A stretch of DNA of 55,389 nt, taken from contig CAYQQQ010000029.1 of assembly GCA_964420125.1 (NCBI GenBank), positions 1 to 55,389 on the forward strand, read 5' to 3'. The position numbers and the translations under genes are program-made. The DNA is from CAYQQQ01 sp964420125 (GTDB taxonomy: Bacteria; Actinomycetota; Acidimicrobiia; Acidimicrobiales; Microtrichaceae). The notes below the pieces were generated by a model. The model made no database searches and was not told where the DNA came from. It saw nothing but the letters and a program-made list of their open reading frames with translations. Numbering within the stretch: the stretch's first letter is position 1; the number at the start of each line of letters is the position of its first letter. Shown here piece by piece: positions 24,453 through 31,393 of the stretch.

Positions 24453-25995
24453 ACCCACGCACCCCCATGACCCATCGGCCCATCCCACCGGGCCCGACGA
24501 GGCGCGCGTCGGGGGGTTCGACCAGCCGTACTCCTACGACGTCGACTCCAGCGCAGCCCAGGTCGCCGACGCCCACCAGGGCCTCGAGCCCGGGACCGAG
24601 ACCGGTGCGGTCGTCGCCCTCGCGGGACGACTCATGCTGCGGCGGGTCCAGGGCAAGCTGGCCTTCGGCACCCTGGCGGACTCGACCGGCCGGATCCAGC
24701 TCTTCGCCCCCGCAGCGTCCACCCCGGACTTCGAGCAGTTCTGCGAGCTCAACCTCGGCGACTGGATCGGCGTGCGCGGGGAGGTGATGACCACCAGGAG
24801 GGGAGAGCTGTCGGTGCGCGTGGACCGGTGGGACCTGCTGGCTCCCACCCGCAGGAGCTTCCCCGACAAGTTCCACGGAATCGCGGACGTCGACCTCCGC
24901 TACCGCCAGCGCTACCTCGACCTCTGGGTCACCGAGGAGGCCCGTCGCACCTTCGCGCTGCGCTCTCGCCTGTTGTCGATCACCCGGCGGTTCATGGAGT
25001 CGCGCGGCTACCTCGAGGTGGAGACCCCCGTGTTCCACCCGATACCCGGAGGGGCGCTGGCCAAGCCCTTCGTCACCCACCACAACGCGCTCGACATGCA
25101 GCTCTACCTGCGCATCGCGCCGGAGCTCTACCTCAAGCGACTCGTCGTCGGCGGGTTCGAGCGGGTGTTCGAGATCGCACGGGTGTTCCGCAACGAGGGG
25201 ATCTCCAACCGCCACAACCCCGAGTTCACGATGCTGGAGTGCTACGAAGCCTACGGCGACTACCACGAGCACATGCGACTGACCGAGGAGCTGGTGTCGG
25301 CGCTCGCCGAGGAGCTGTGCGGATCGACCACCATCTCCTACGACGGCCGGGAGGTCGACCTGTCCACGCCGTGGCGGCGGGCGACGATGGCGGAGCTCAC
25401 CTCCGAGCGGGTGGGTCGTGCGATCTCGATCCACACGTCCCTGGAGGAGCTGCGTGCCCTCGCCGACGACCACGGAGTGCCCTGGGAGCCGTCCTACGGT
25501 CCCGGCAAGCTGCTGCTCGAGATCTACGAGAAGACCACCGAGCACGACCTCTGGCAGCCCACGTTCGTGCTCGACTACCCCGAGGAGGTGTCGCCGCTGT
25601 CGCGGGAGCATCGCAGCGAGCCCGGGCTGGTGGAGCGCTTCGAGTGCATCGTGGTGGGCCGGGAGCTGGCCAACGGGTTCTCCGAGCTGACCGATCCCGA
25701 CGTGCAGCGTCAGCGGTTCGAGCAGCAGGCCGCCCAGCGTGAGGCCGGCGACGAGGAGGCGATGGCGCTCGATCACGACTACCTGCGGGCGCTCGAGTAC
25801 GGGCTGCCGCCCACCGTGGGCCTGGGGATCGGCATCGACCGCCTGGTGATGCTCCTGGCGGACGTGCACACCATCCGCGACGTGGTGCTGTTCCCCACCC
25901 TCCGCCCCGAGGCAGCGGACCCCTCGATGCTCGGGGCGGCCGTCGGGCGGGAGCTCTACGGCGACGGCGTCGATGGTGAGTCCGGCGGCGACTGA
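24439..25995 (+). CDS. lysS: lysyl-tRNA synthetase, class II
   Basis: Charges tRNA-Lys. 518 residues: an OB-fold anticodon-binding domain (LAGRLMLRRVQGKLAFGTL), then class II core motif 1 FMESRGYLEVETPVF, motif 2 FEIARVFRNEGISNRHNPEFTM and motif 3 GLGIGIDRLVMLL. About 40 extra N-terminal residues are polar. Starts at GTG inside coaX and its last 23 bases overlap the next gene; the coaX-lysS neighbourhood matches other actinobacteria. Confidence 0.96.
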   Translation: MNNPEPTHPHDPSAHPTGPDEARVGGFDQPYSYDVDSSAAQVADAHQGLEPGTETGAVVALAGRLMLRRVQGKLAFGTLADSTGRIQLFAPAASTPDFEQFCELNLGDWIGVRGEVMTTRRGELSVRVDRWDLLAPTRRSFPDKFHGIADVDLRYRQRYLDLWVTEEARRTFALRSRLLSITRRFMESRGYLEVETPVFHPIPGGALAKPFVTHHNALDMQLYLRIAPELYLKRLVVGGFERVFEIARVFRNEGISNRHNPEFTMLECYEAYGDYHEHMRLTEELVSALAEELCGSTTISYDGREVDLSTPWRRATMAELTSERVGRAISIHTSLEELRALADDHGVPWEPSYGPGKLLLEIYEKTTEHDLWQPTFVLDYPEEVSPLSREHRSEPGLVERFECIVVGRELANGFSELTDPDVQRQRFEQQAAQREAGDEEAMALDHDYLRALEYGLPPTVGLGIGIDRLVMLLADVHTIRDVVLFPTLRPEAADPSMLGAAVGRELYGDGVDGESGGD

Positions 25996-27082
25996 GCCGC
26001 CGGAGGCTTCCCCGGGTCGGGGAGGAGCCGGCGCGGTCGAGGTCGAGTCGTTGGTGCTCGGCTACAGCGGAACGCCGGTGCTGCGAGGGCTGTCCTTCGA
26101 CGTGCGCTCCGGGGAGGTCCTCGCCCTGCTGGGACCCAGCGGGTGTGGCAAGACCACCCTGCTACGGGTGCTGGCGGGCCTCGAGGAACCGGAGTCCGGG
26201 GAGGTGCGCGTCGGCGGGCGTCTGTTGAGCGCTCCTGGGAAGCTGGTCGAACCGGAGCGCCGTGACGTCGCCATGGTCTTCCAGGACTGGGCGCTGTTCC
26301 CCCATCTCTCGGTCGCCGAGAACGTCGGGTTCGGTCTGCCACGCGGACAGCGGCGGTCGTCGCCCCGCATCGCCGAGACCCTCGACCTGGTGGGTTTGCG
26401 GGGCTTCGAGGGACGATCCCCCGCGTCGCTCTCGGGCGGTCAGCAGCAGCGGGTGGCGCTGGGGAGGGCGCTGGCGCAGCGGCCGTCGGTGCTCCTGCTC
26501 GACGAGCCGTTCTCCAACCTCGATCCGACGCTGCGCGGGCGCGTCCGGACGGACGTGCAGGAGCTGCTCCTCGCGGTGGGGGTCACCACCGTGCTCGTCA
26601 CCCACGACCGCGACGAGGCCTTCGTGCTCGGCGACCGCGTCGCGGTGATGCGCGACGGCGTCATCGGGCAGCTCGACGTCCCGGAGGTGCTGTACCAGCG
26701 ACCGTGCGACGAGTGGACGGCCGGCTTCGTCGGCGATCTGAACGTCGTGTCCGGCGATGCCGGCGGTCCATGGGTCGACACCGACCTGGGCCGGCTCCCC
26801 CTCGTGGTGGCTCGGGAGGGAGAGGTGCGCGTCGGTCTGCGTCCGGAGCAGCTGCTGCTCGCCGCCGACGGGGATGTCGGAGCCGGGGAGGACGAGGCAC
26901 CCCGCGCGGGGTTCGTGGAGCTGGTCGAGTACCACGGAGCGCGCACCGGCTACCGGGTTCGCTGCTCGACGGATGTGCTCCGGGTCGACGCAGCCGGAGC
27001 ACCCCGATGGCGGGTCGGCGATCGCGTGCGGGTCCGCGTGGAGGGCCCGGTGCTGGGATGGCCCACGCACCCGGGGTGCTGA
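25973..27082 (+). CDS. ABC transporter ATP-binding protein (FbpC/PotA-like) without adjacent permease
   Basis: 369-residue importer-type ATPase. Walker A GPSGCGKTT, Q-loop MVFQDWALFPHLSVAENV, signature LSGGQQQRVALGRAL, Walker B VLLLDEPFSNLD and the switch His in VLVTHDRDEA are all intact; a TOBE-type beta domain (VRVGLRPEQLLL onward) closes the protein. FbpC-like ATPases energise iron(III), spermidine or thiamine uptake. No permease or binding protein is near, and the gene is embedded in the lysS unit by a 23-base overlap, so it may serve a distant transporter. ATG start. Confidence 0.88.
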   Translation: MVSPAATEPPEASPGRGGAGAVEVESLVLGYSGTPVLRGLSFDVRSGEVLALLGPSGCGKTTLLRVLAGLEEPESGEVRVGGRLLSAPGKLVEPERRDVAMVFQDWALFPHLSVAENVGFGLPRGQRRSSPRIAETLDLVGLRGFEGRSPASLSGGQQQRVALGRALAQRPSVLLLDEPFSNLDPTLRGRVRTDVQELLLAVGVTTVLVTHDRDEAFVLGDRVAVMRDGVIGQLDVPEVLYQRPCDEWTAGFVGDLNVVSGDAGGPWVDTDLGRLPLVVAREGEVRVGLRPEQLLLAADGDVGAGEDEAPRAGFVELVEYHGARTGYRVRCSTDVLRVDAAGAPRWRVGDRVRVRVEGPVLGWPTHPGC

Positions 27083-27126
27083 GATCGCCGAGCCCCTCCA
27101 TGGGGGCCGCGCACGCGCCGGCTGTC

Positions 27127-27132
27127 TACGAT
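27127..27132 (+). promoter_or_regulatory. -10 element (TACGAT) for the FHA protein
   Basis: TANNNT hexamer with six bases to ATG 27139; selects this ATG among several in frame. Confidence 0.45.
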
Positions 27133-27138
27133 CGCAGC

Positions 27139-27864
27139 ATGGGAGGCGTTCCGGACGTGGCAGCCGAGGACCTGCTGCTGGTGAGCTTCGGCGAGGACAC
27201 GCGGACGGTCAACCCCGGCCGGGCGCTGTCCTTCGGGCGGGACGCGGATCTGGTGATCGACGCCGAGAACCCCTACCTGCACCGCGTGCTCGGCGTGTTC
27301 GTGCACCTCGACGGCGTGTGGTGGTTGCAGAACGTGGGCCGCAGCATCTCGCTCGTGATCGCCGATCCCGCGGGTGTGGCCAGGGGAGAGATCCCCTCGG
27401 GGCAGCAGGCGGCGATGGTGCAGCGTGAGCTGGACGTCCGCTTCGTCGCCGGGCGGTGCCACTACGAGCTGGCGTGCAGGCTCGCCGCGGATCTTCCTCT
27501 GCGGGTGGAGGCGGCACCCGCCACCGACACCATCCAGTTCGGTGCCGTGGAGCTGAACTCGGAGCAGCGCCTGCTGGTCGTGGCGATGGCGGAGCCCCTC
27601 TTGCGATGCGACCCCGCGTGGCCGGCGTCGATGCCCCCGAACCGCGAGGTTGCCCGCAGGCTCGGGTGGACGTTGACCAAGTTCAACCGCAAGCTCGACT
27701 ACCTCTGCGGCCGTCTGTCGGATGCCGGGGTCTCCGGCCTGCAGGGCGGGATGACCGAGCACGCCTCGAACCGCCGGTTGCGGCTGGTCGAGCACCTGGT
27801 GGACGTCGGTGCGATCTCCCCGGCAGACCTTGCGCTGCTCGACGGGGGCGCGTCGGCACCCTGA
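27139..27864 (+). CDS. FHA-domain protein with C-terminal helix-turn-helix-like segment
   Basis: 241 residues. Residues about 20-75 read as a forkhead-associated domain, the phospho-threonine binder: ALSFGRDADLVID, then NPYLHRVLGVFVHLDGVWWL and NVGRSISLVI give the GR, (S/T/Y)xxH and N of the binding face. The C-terminal third, PNREVARRLGWTLTKFNRKL then DYLCGRLSDAGV, looks like a DNA-binding helix-turn-helix. It lies 115 bases before a Ser/Thr kinase on the same strand, so it may be the kinase's substrate or reader and carry the signal to DNA. That coupling is inference. Confidence 0.75.
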   Translation: MGGVPDVAAEDLLLVSFGEDTRTVNPGRALSFGRDADLVIDAENPYLHRVLGVFVHLDGVWWLQNVGRSISLVIADPAGVARGEIPSGQQAAMVQRELDVRFVAGRCHYELACRLAADLPLRVEAAPATDTIQFGAVELNSEQRLLVVAMAEPLLRCDPAWPASMPPNREVARRLGWTLTKFNRKLDYLCGRLSDAGVSGLQGGMTEHASNRRLRLVEHLVDVGAISPADLALLDGGASAP

Positions 27865-27979
27865 GCCCTGCGAGGGGTTCACGACGCATTTCTCATGTTG
27901 GTGGTGGGCTCCCTACCCTGTGGCCACGAGGGTCGAGGTGCGAAGGGGGAGGGGCCCTGGTTGGGGGGCTTGCGACGAC

Positions 27980-29773
27980 ATGCTGATGTGGGAAGGCGTG
28001 CCAGGGGTCAAGATCGAGGGCGTGCTCGGTCGAGGCGCGTCGAGCGTCGTCTACCTGGGCACCCAGGAGCGCTTCGGTCGGAAGGTCGCCGTGAAGGTCC
28101 TGCACCCCACCCTGGACGACGCGCGGGAGAAGCTCTTCCGTACGGAGTGCTCGACCCTCGGGCGCTTCGCCTCCCATCCCAACATCCTCACCTTGTTCGA
28201 CGCAGGGGTCCTCGAGGACGGCAGCCCGTTCCTGGTCACCGAGTACCTGCCGGCGGGCACCGTCGCCGGCCAGCTCTCCGACTCCGGTCCGATCGCCTGG
28301 CAGGAGGTCGTGGGCATCGGCGTGCAGCTGGCCGGCGCGCTGGAGAGCACGCATCGCGAGGGCGTCGTGCACGGCGACATCAAGCCGCACAACATCCTGA
28401 TCGGACGGATGGGCCAACCGGTGCTGGGCGACTTCGGCGTCGCGCGGGTCTCCGCCGGCACCTCCGCGTCCACGCTCACCGCCGTCACTCCCCTCTACGC
28501 CGCGCCGGAGCTGTTCGAGCGGGCGGAGCCGTCCGTCGCCAGCGACCTCTACGCGTTGGCCGCCTGCCTCTTCGAGCTCCTCGACGGTCGCCCGGCGTTC
28601 GGCGACCCCGACGACTCGCCCCTGGTGGTGGTGCGTCGCATCGCCGACGGAGAGCGCCGTCCTATGCGCGACTGCCTCGGTCCTGCGGCGCTGTGCGAGC
28701 TGCTCGAGCGTTCGATGGACGAGCGCCCGGAGCGGCGGCCGGCCTCCGCGCTCGAGATGGGGGACGCGTTGCGGGGGATCGAGCTATGCGAAGCGATCCC
28801 GCAGACCCCGATGCCGGTGATGGCTCCGTTGGACGATGCCGTCGACATCGACCACCTCGACGCCGAGGTGGTGCTGCCGGCCAGGATCACCCTCGGGGTT
28901 CGTGACCGACCCCGCCGGTGGTGGATGGTCCCGGTCGGCGTGGCGAGCCTGTTGGTCGTCGCCGCCGTCGCCTGGCTGCTGCCCCGACCGGGCGATGACC
29001 GCGACGTGCGGGCTGGTCCCGACACGTCGGCGGTCGCCTCGGTGTCCACCTCTCCCTCGAGCTCCGTGGGGGAACCGTCCACGTCGACGACCCTCCCCAC
29101 CTCCAGGGTGGCGGGCGTCCAACCGGGGGTCGAGGTGGTCGAGGGGGCCACGGACGAGTCCTCGGAGCTCGCGGAGGCCCTGCGCGAGGAGTCGCTGATC
29201 TTCCTGTCGCTGGCCCCGCGATCGACCGAGATCGCCGAGCTCCCCTACTACGGGCTCGTCCTCGTCGGCCTGCCCGCCCGGTTCCGGTACCAGGCGTTCA
29301 ATCCGGCCAGCCCGGATCACTGCCGCGGGATGATGACACACGAGTTGCAGCTCGACGCCCTGTGGGAGCGGGGGGTGCTCTGGCCCGGGGGTCGCGTCCA
29401 GGCCGCGGTGGGTCGTCTGGCCTCCGAGGAGGAAGCTCACGAGCTCTACACCGCCATCTCGCTGGCCACCGGTGTGAGGGAGAGCGGCTGCGACGGGATG
29501 GCCACGTTCGGTCCCGCGTCGTTCGACGAGGACTTCCGAGTGGTGCAGCGCGACCTGCTCCTCAACCAGCACCTCGCCCCGTCGGTCACCTACAACACCT
29601 GGATGAGGGCGGGTGCCACCTTCGACGGGGTGAGCTACCCGTACCAGTTCAGGATGGTCGTCGAGCACGGGCCGTACGTCGTCGATCTCGCGCTCTTCGA
29701 CGACGGGACGTTCCCCATGCCGAGGGACGAGGCGGTCGGCTCGATCGTCACCCAGATCCTCGAGCGTCTGTGA
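27980..29773 (+). CDS. transmembrane Ser/Thr protein kinase (PknB-like family) with unknown extracellular sensor
   Basis: 597 residues. Cytosolic kinase domain: glycine loop GVLGRGASSVVY, Lys39 in VAVKVL, catalytic loop HGDIKPHN with Asp133, DFG Asp151 in LGDFGVAR, activation segment STLTAVTPLYAAPE. The HRD Arg is Gly, so it is a non-RD kinase but should be active. A single membrane span is at about 313-334 (PVGVASLLVVAAVAWLL), then a Ser/Thr/Pro-rich linker and a roughly 200-residue outside domain with two Cys (DHCRG and ESGCDG) that could pair, like PknH-type sensors. An alternative ATG is six bases downstream. Likely acts with the FHA protein upstream. Confidence 0.9.
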   Translation: MLMWEGVPGVKIEGVLGRGASSVVYLGTQERFGRKVAVKVLHPTLDDAREKLFRTECSTLGRFASHPNILTLFDAGVLEDGSPFLVTEYLPAGTVAGQLSDSGPIAWQEVVGIGVQLAGALESTHREGVVHGDIKPHNILIGRMGQPVLGDFGVARVSAGTSASTLTAVTPLYAAPELFERAEPSVASDLYALAACLFELLDGRPAFGDPDDSPLVVVRRIADGERRPMRDCLGPAALCELLERSMDERPERRPASALEMGDALRGIELCEAIPQTPMPVMAPLDDAVDIDHLDAEVVLPARITLGVRDRPRRWWMVPVGVASLLVVAAVAWLLPRPGDDRDVRAGPDTSAVASVSTSPSSSVGEPSTSTTLPTSRVAGVQPGVEVVEGATDESSELAEALREESLIFLSLAPRSTEIAELPYYGLVLVGLPARFRYQAFNPASPDHCRGMMTHELQLDALWERGVLWPGGRVQAAVGRLASEEEAHELYTAISLATGVRESGCDGMATFGPASFDEDFRVVQRDLLLNQHLAPSVTYNTWMRAGATFDGVSYPYQFRMVVEHGPYVVDLALFDDGTFPMPRDEAVGSIVTQILERL

Positions 29774-29821
29774 ATGGGGCCACACCGCCCGGGTGAGGCG
29801 GCCGGCTCCCGATCCCGGCGC

Positions 29822-29827
29822 TATGGT
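29822..29827 (+). promoter_or_regulatory. -10 element (TATGGT) for the ABM-domain gene
   Basis: TANNNT hexamer with eight bases to ATG 29836. Confidence 0.45.
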
Positions 29828-29835
29828 GCCGCCTC

Positions 29836-30138
29836 ATGCTGATCGTCTCCGGAATCATCCAGGTCGACCCTGCCGACGAGGCCAAGGCCCTCGAGGCCGC
29901 CGGTCCGCTCGTCGAGGCCACCCTCGCCGAGGAGGGCAACATCACCTACGGCTTCTGGAAGCATCCCGCCGAGGCCGGCGTGCTGCGCGTCTACGAGGAG
30001 TGGGTCGACGACGACGCTCTGGCCGCCCACATGGGCACCCCCCACATGGCCGAGTTCCTCGGCGTGATGGGGTCCTTGACGATCCTCGGCACGGACGTGC
30101 ACCGCCACGAGGCCGTCGGCAGCCAGAAGCTCATGTGA
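29836..30138 (+). CDS. antibiotic biosynthesis monooxygenase (ABM) domain protein, YgiN-like
   Basis: 100-residue ferredoxin-like alpha/beta protein. It begins MLIVSGIIQVDPADEAKAL, then PLVEATLAEEGNITYGFW and VLRVYEEWVDDDALAAHM with the His-x-x-T-P-H pattern (HMGTPHMAEF) typical of ABM/Dabb-like dimers. Family members oxidise quinols or act as cofactor-free monooxygenases, but many have no known substrate. It stands alone, leaderless, and converges on the polyprenyl synthase. Confidence 0.8.
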   Translation: MLIVSGIIQVDPADEAKALEAAGPLVEATLAEEGNITYGFWKHPAEAGVLRVYEEWVDDDALAAHMGTPHMAEFLGVMGSLTILGTDVHRHEAVGSQKLM

Positions 30139-30178
30139 CCCAGCCGCTCCCGGCTGCTGTCGGGTCGGCTGCGGCGCG

Positions 30179-31171
30179 TCAGGCGGCAGCAGCCTCGACG
30201 CTGTCGACGAGGTAGTCCGCCGCAGCGCTGAGCCCGGTCACCCCCGGGCTGTCGGGAAGGCTGGACAGCGCGGCGCGACCCGCTTCGGCGAACGCACGTG
30301 CCCGGGCGATCGTGCGGTCGATGCCGTCGCCGTCGCGCACCAGCTCGATCGCCCGGTCTCGCGTGGTGGCATCGGGTGGGTGGCCGAGCATGTCGCGCAG
30401 CTCGCCGCCCCGCGGGCCCTGCAACGAGTACAGCACCGGGAGGGTGTAGACGCCCTCCTCGAGGTCGTGGCCCGCCGGCTTCCCCAGCGCAGCCTCGGTG
30501 GAGACCAGGTCGAGCACGTCGTCCACCAGCTGGAAGGCCATGCCGTAGGACGTGCCGAAGGTCGACAGGGCGGCCACGTGCGCGGACGGCAGCTCGGCGA
30601 CGATGCCGCCGATGCGGCAGGCAGCGCCCAGGAGGGAGGCGGTCTTGCCGTCGATCGAGCGGAGGTAGTCCTCGATGGTGCGATCGACGTCGAACGCGTG
30701 GCGCAGCTCCAGCAGCTGGCCCTCGCACAGCCGGCCGATGGTGGCCGCCAGCAGCGCTGCCACCTCCACCCCCAGCCCGGCGGCCAGCTCCGAGGCGCGG
30801 GCCAGCAGGAAGTCCCCCGCCAGGATGGCCTTCAGGTTCCCCCAGCGGGCGTTCACGCTGTCGACGGTTCGTCGCACCTCGGCCTCGTCCATGACGTCGT
30901 CGTGGTAGAGCGATCCCAGGTGCACCAGCTCCACGGCGACCCCTCCGGTGACGGCCTCGGCGCTGGCGGGCGTGTCGAAGCTGAGGGCCGTGGCTGCCGC
31001 AGCCATGCAGAAGCCAGGTCGGACCCGCTTGCCGCCGGCGTGGATCAGATGGGAGGCGATCTCGGTGAGGAACGGGTCGTCGGTGCGCACGGAGGCCAGC
31101 AGCTCGTCCTCGACACGCTGGAGGTCACCGAGCATCGAGGGCATGACCTGGAGGGGGTTCTGGCCTGCCAC
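30179..31171 (-). CDS. polyprenyl (trans-isoprenyl) diphosphate synthase
   Basis: Chain-elongating prenyltransferase that condenses IPP with allylic diphosphates, probably making the menaquinone side chain or another long isoprenoid. 330 residues: GGKRVRPGFC, first aspartate-rich motif LYHDDVMDEAEVRR, NLKAILAGDFLLARA, GKTASLLGAACRIGG and second motif MAFQLVDDVLDLV. GTG 31171 is chosen because a TACGCT hexamer ends eight bases upstream; an in-frame ATG at 31144 has neither a -10 nor a Shine-Dalgarno. The menaquinone link is inference. It connects functionally with the MEP genes ispD/ispF at 45.7 kb. Confidence 0.88.
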   Translation of the reverse strand: MAGQNPLQVMPSMLGDLQRVEDELLASVRTDDPFLTEIASHLIHAGGKRVRPGFCMAAAATALSFDTPASAEAVTGGVAVELVHLGSLYHDDVMDEAEVRRTVDSVNARWGNLKAILAGDFLLARASELAAGLGVEVAALLAATIGRLCEGQLLELRHAFDVDRTIEDYLRSIDGKTASLLGAACRIGGIVAELPSAHVAALSTFGTSYGMAFQLVDDVLDLVSTEAALGKPAGHDLEEGVYTLPVLYSLQGPRGGELRDMLGHPPDATTRDRAIELVRDGDGIDRTIARARAFAEAGRAALSSLPDSPGVTGLSAAADYLVDSVEAAAA

Positions 31172-31179
31172 GGCTTCCG

Positions 31180-31185
31180 AGCGTA
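31180..31185 (-). promoter_or_regulatory. -10 element (TACGCT) for the polyprenyl synthase
   Basis: TANNNT on the minus strand with eight bases to GTG 31171. Confidence 0.45.
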
Positions 31186-31306
31186 CATCTTGGTCGCGCG
31201 AAGCCTTCTGTCGGGCCGGTGAGGGTCGCGGCATGCCATCGGTCACGATGGAGCGGGCCGGGTGGTCCCCTGGTCCCGGCCGATCGGCGCTGGGTTCTCC
31301 GGCCCC

Positions 31307-31330
31307 CCACCGGGCAGGATCGCCCGGTGG
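31307..31330. promoter_or_regulatory. 9-bp dyad just upstream of the clpC promoter
   Basis: CCACCGGGC, six-base spacer AGGATC, then GCCCGGTGG. No plus-strand gene ends here, so it is not a terminator; its position next to the -35 region suggests an operator for clpC. Confidence 0.5.
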
Positions 31331-31333
31331 AGC

Positions 31334-31365
31334 GAGAATGTAAGCGGGGCCTCCGGGGTTAGACT
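31334..31365 (+). promoter_or_regulatory. clpC promoter candidate (SigR-like and sigma70-like elements overlap)
   Basis: GAGAAT (31334-31339), 18 bases, then GTT (31358-31360) is one change from the SigR/ECF12 pattern GGGAAT-N18/19-GTT. The overlapping TAGACT (31360-31365) also fits a housekeeping -10. ClpC is a SigR target in Streptomyces. Confidence 0.45.
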
Positions 31366-31393
31366 GGCGAGACACCTTTCTTGGAGGATCGCC

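Noticed and set aside
28370..28378. Kinase inactive because HRD is HGD
   Set aside because: The catalytic Asp, ATP-binding Lys and DFG are all present; HGD kinases are commonly active without activation-loop dependence.
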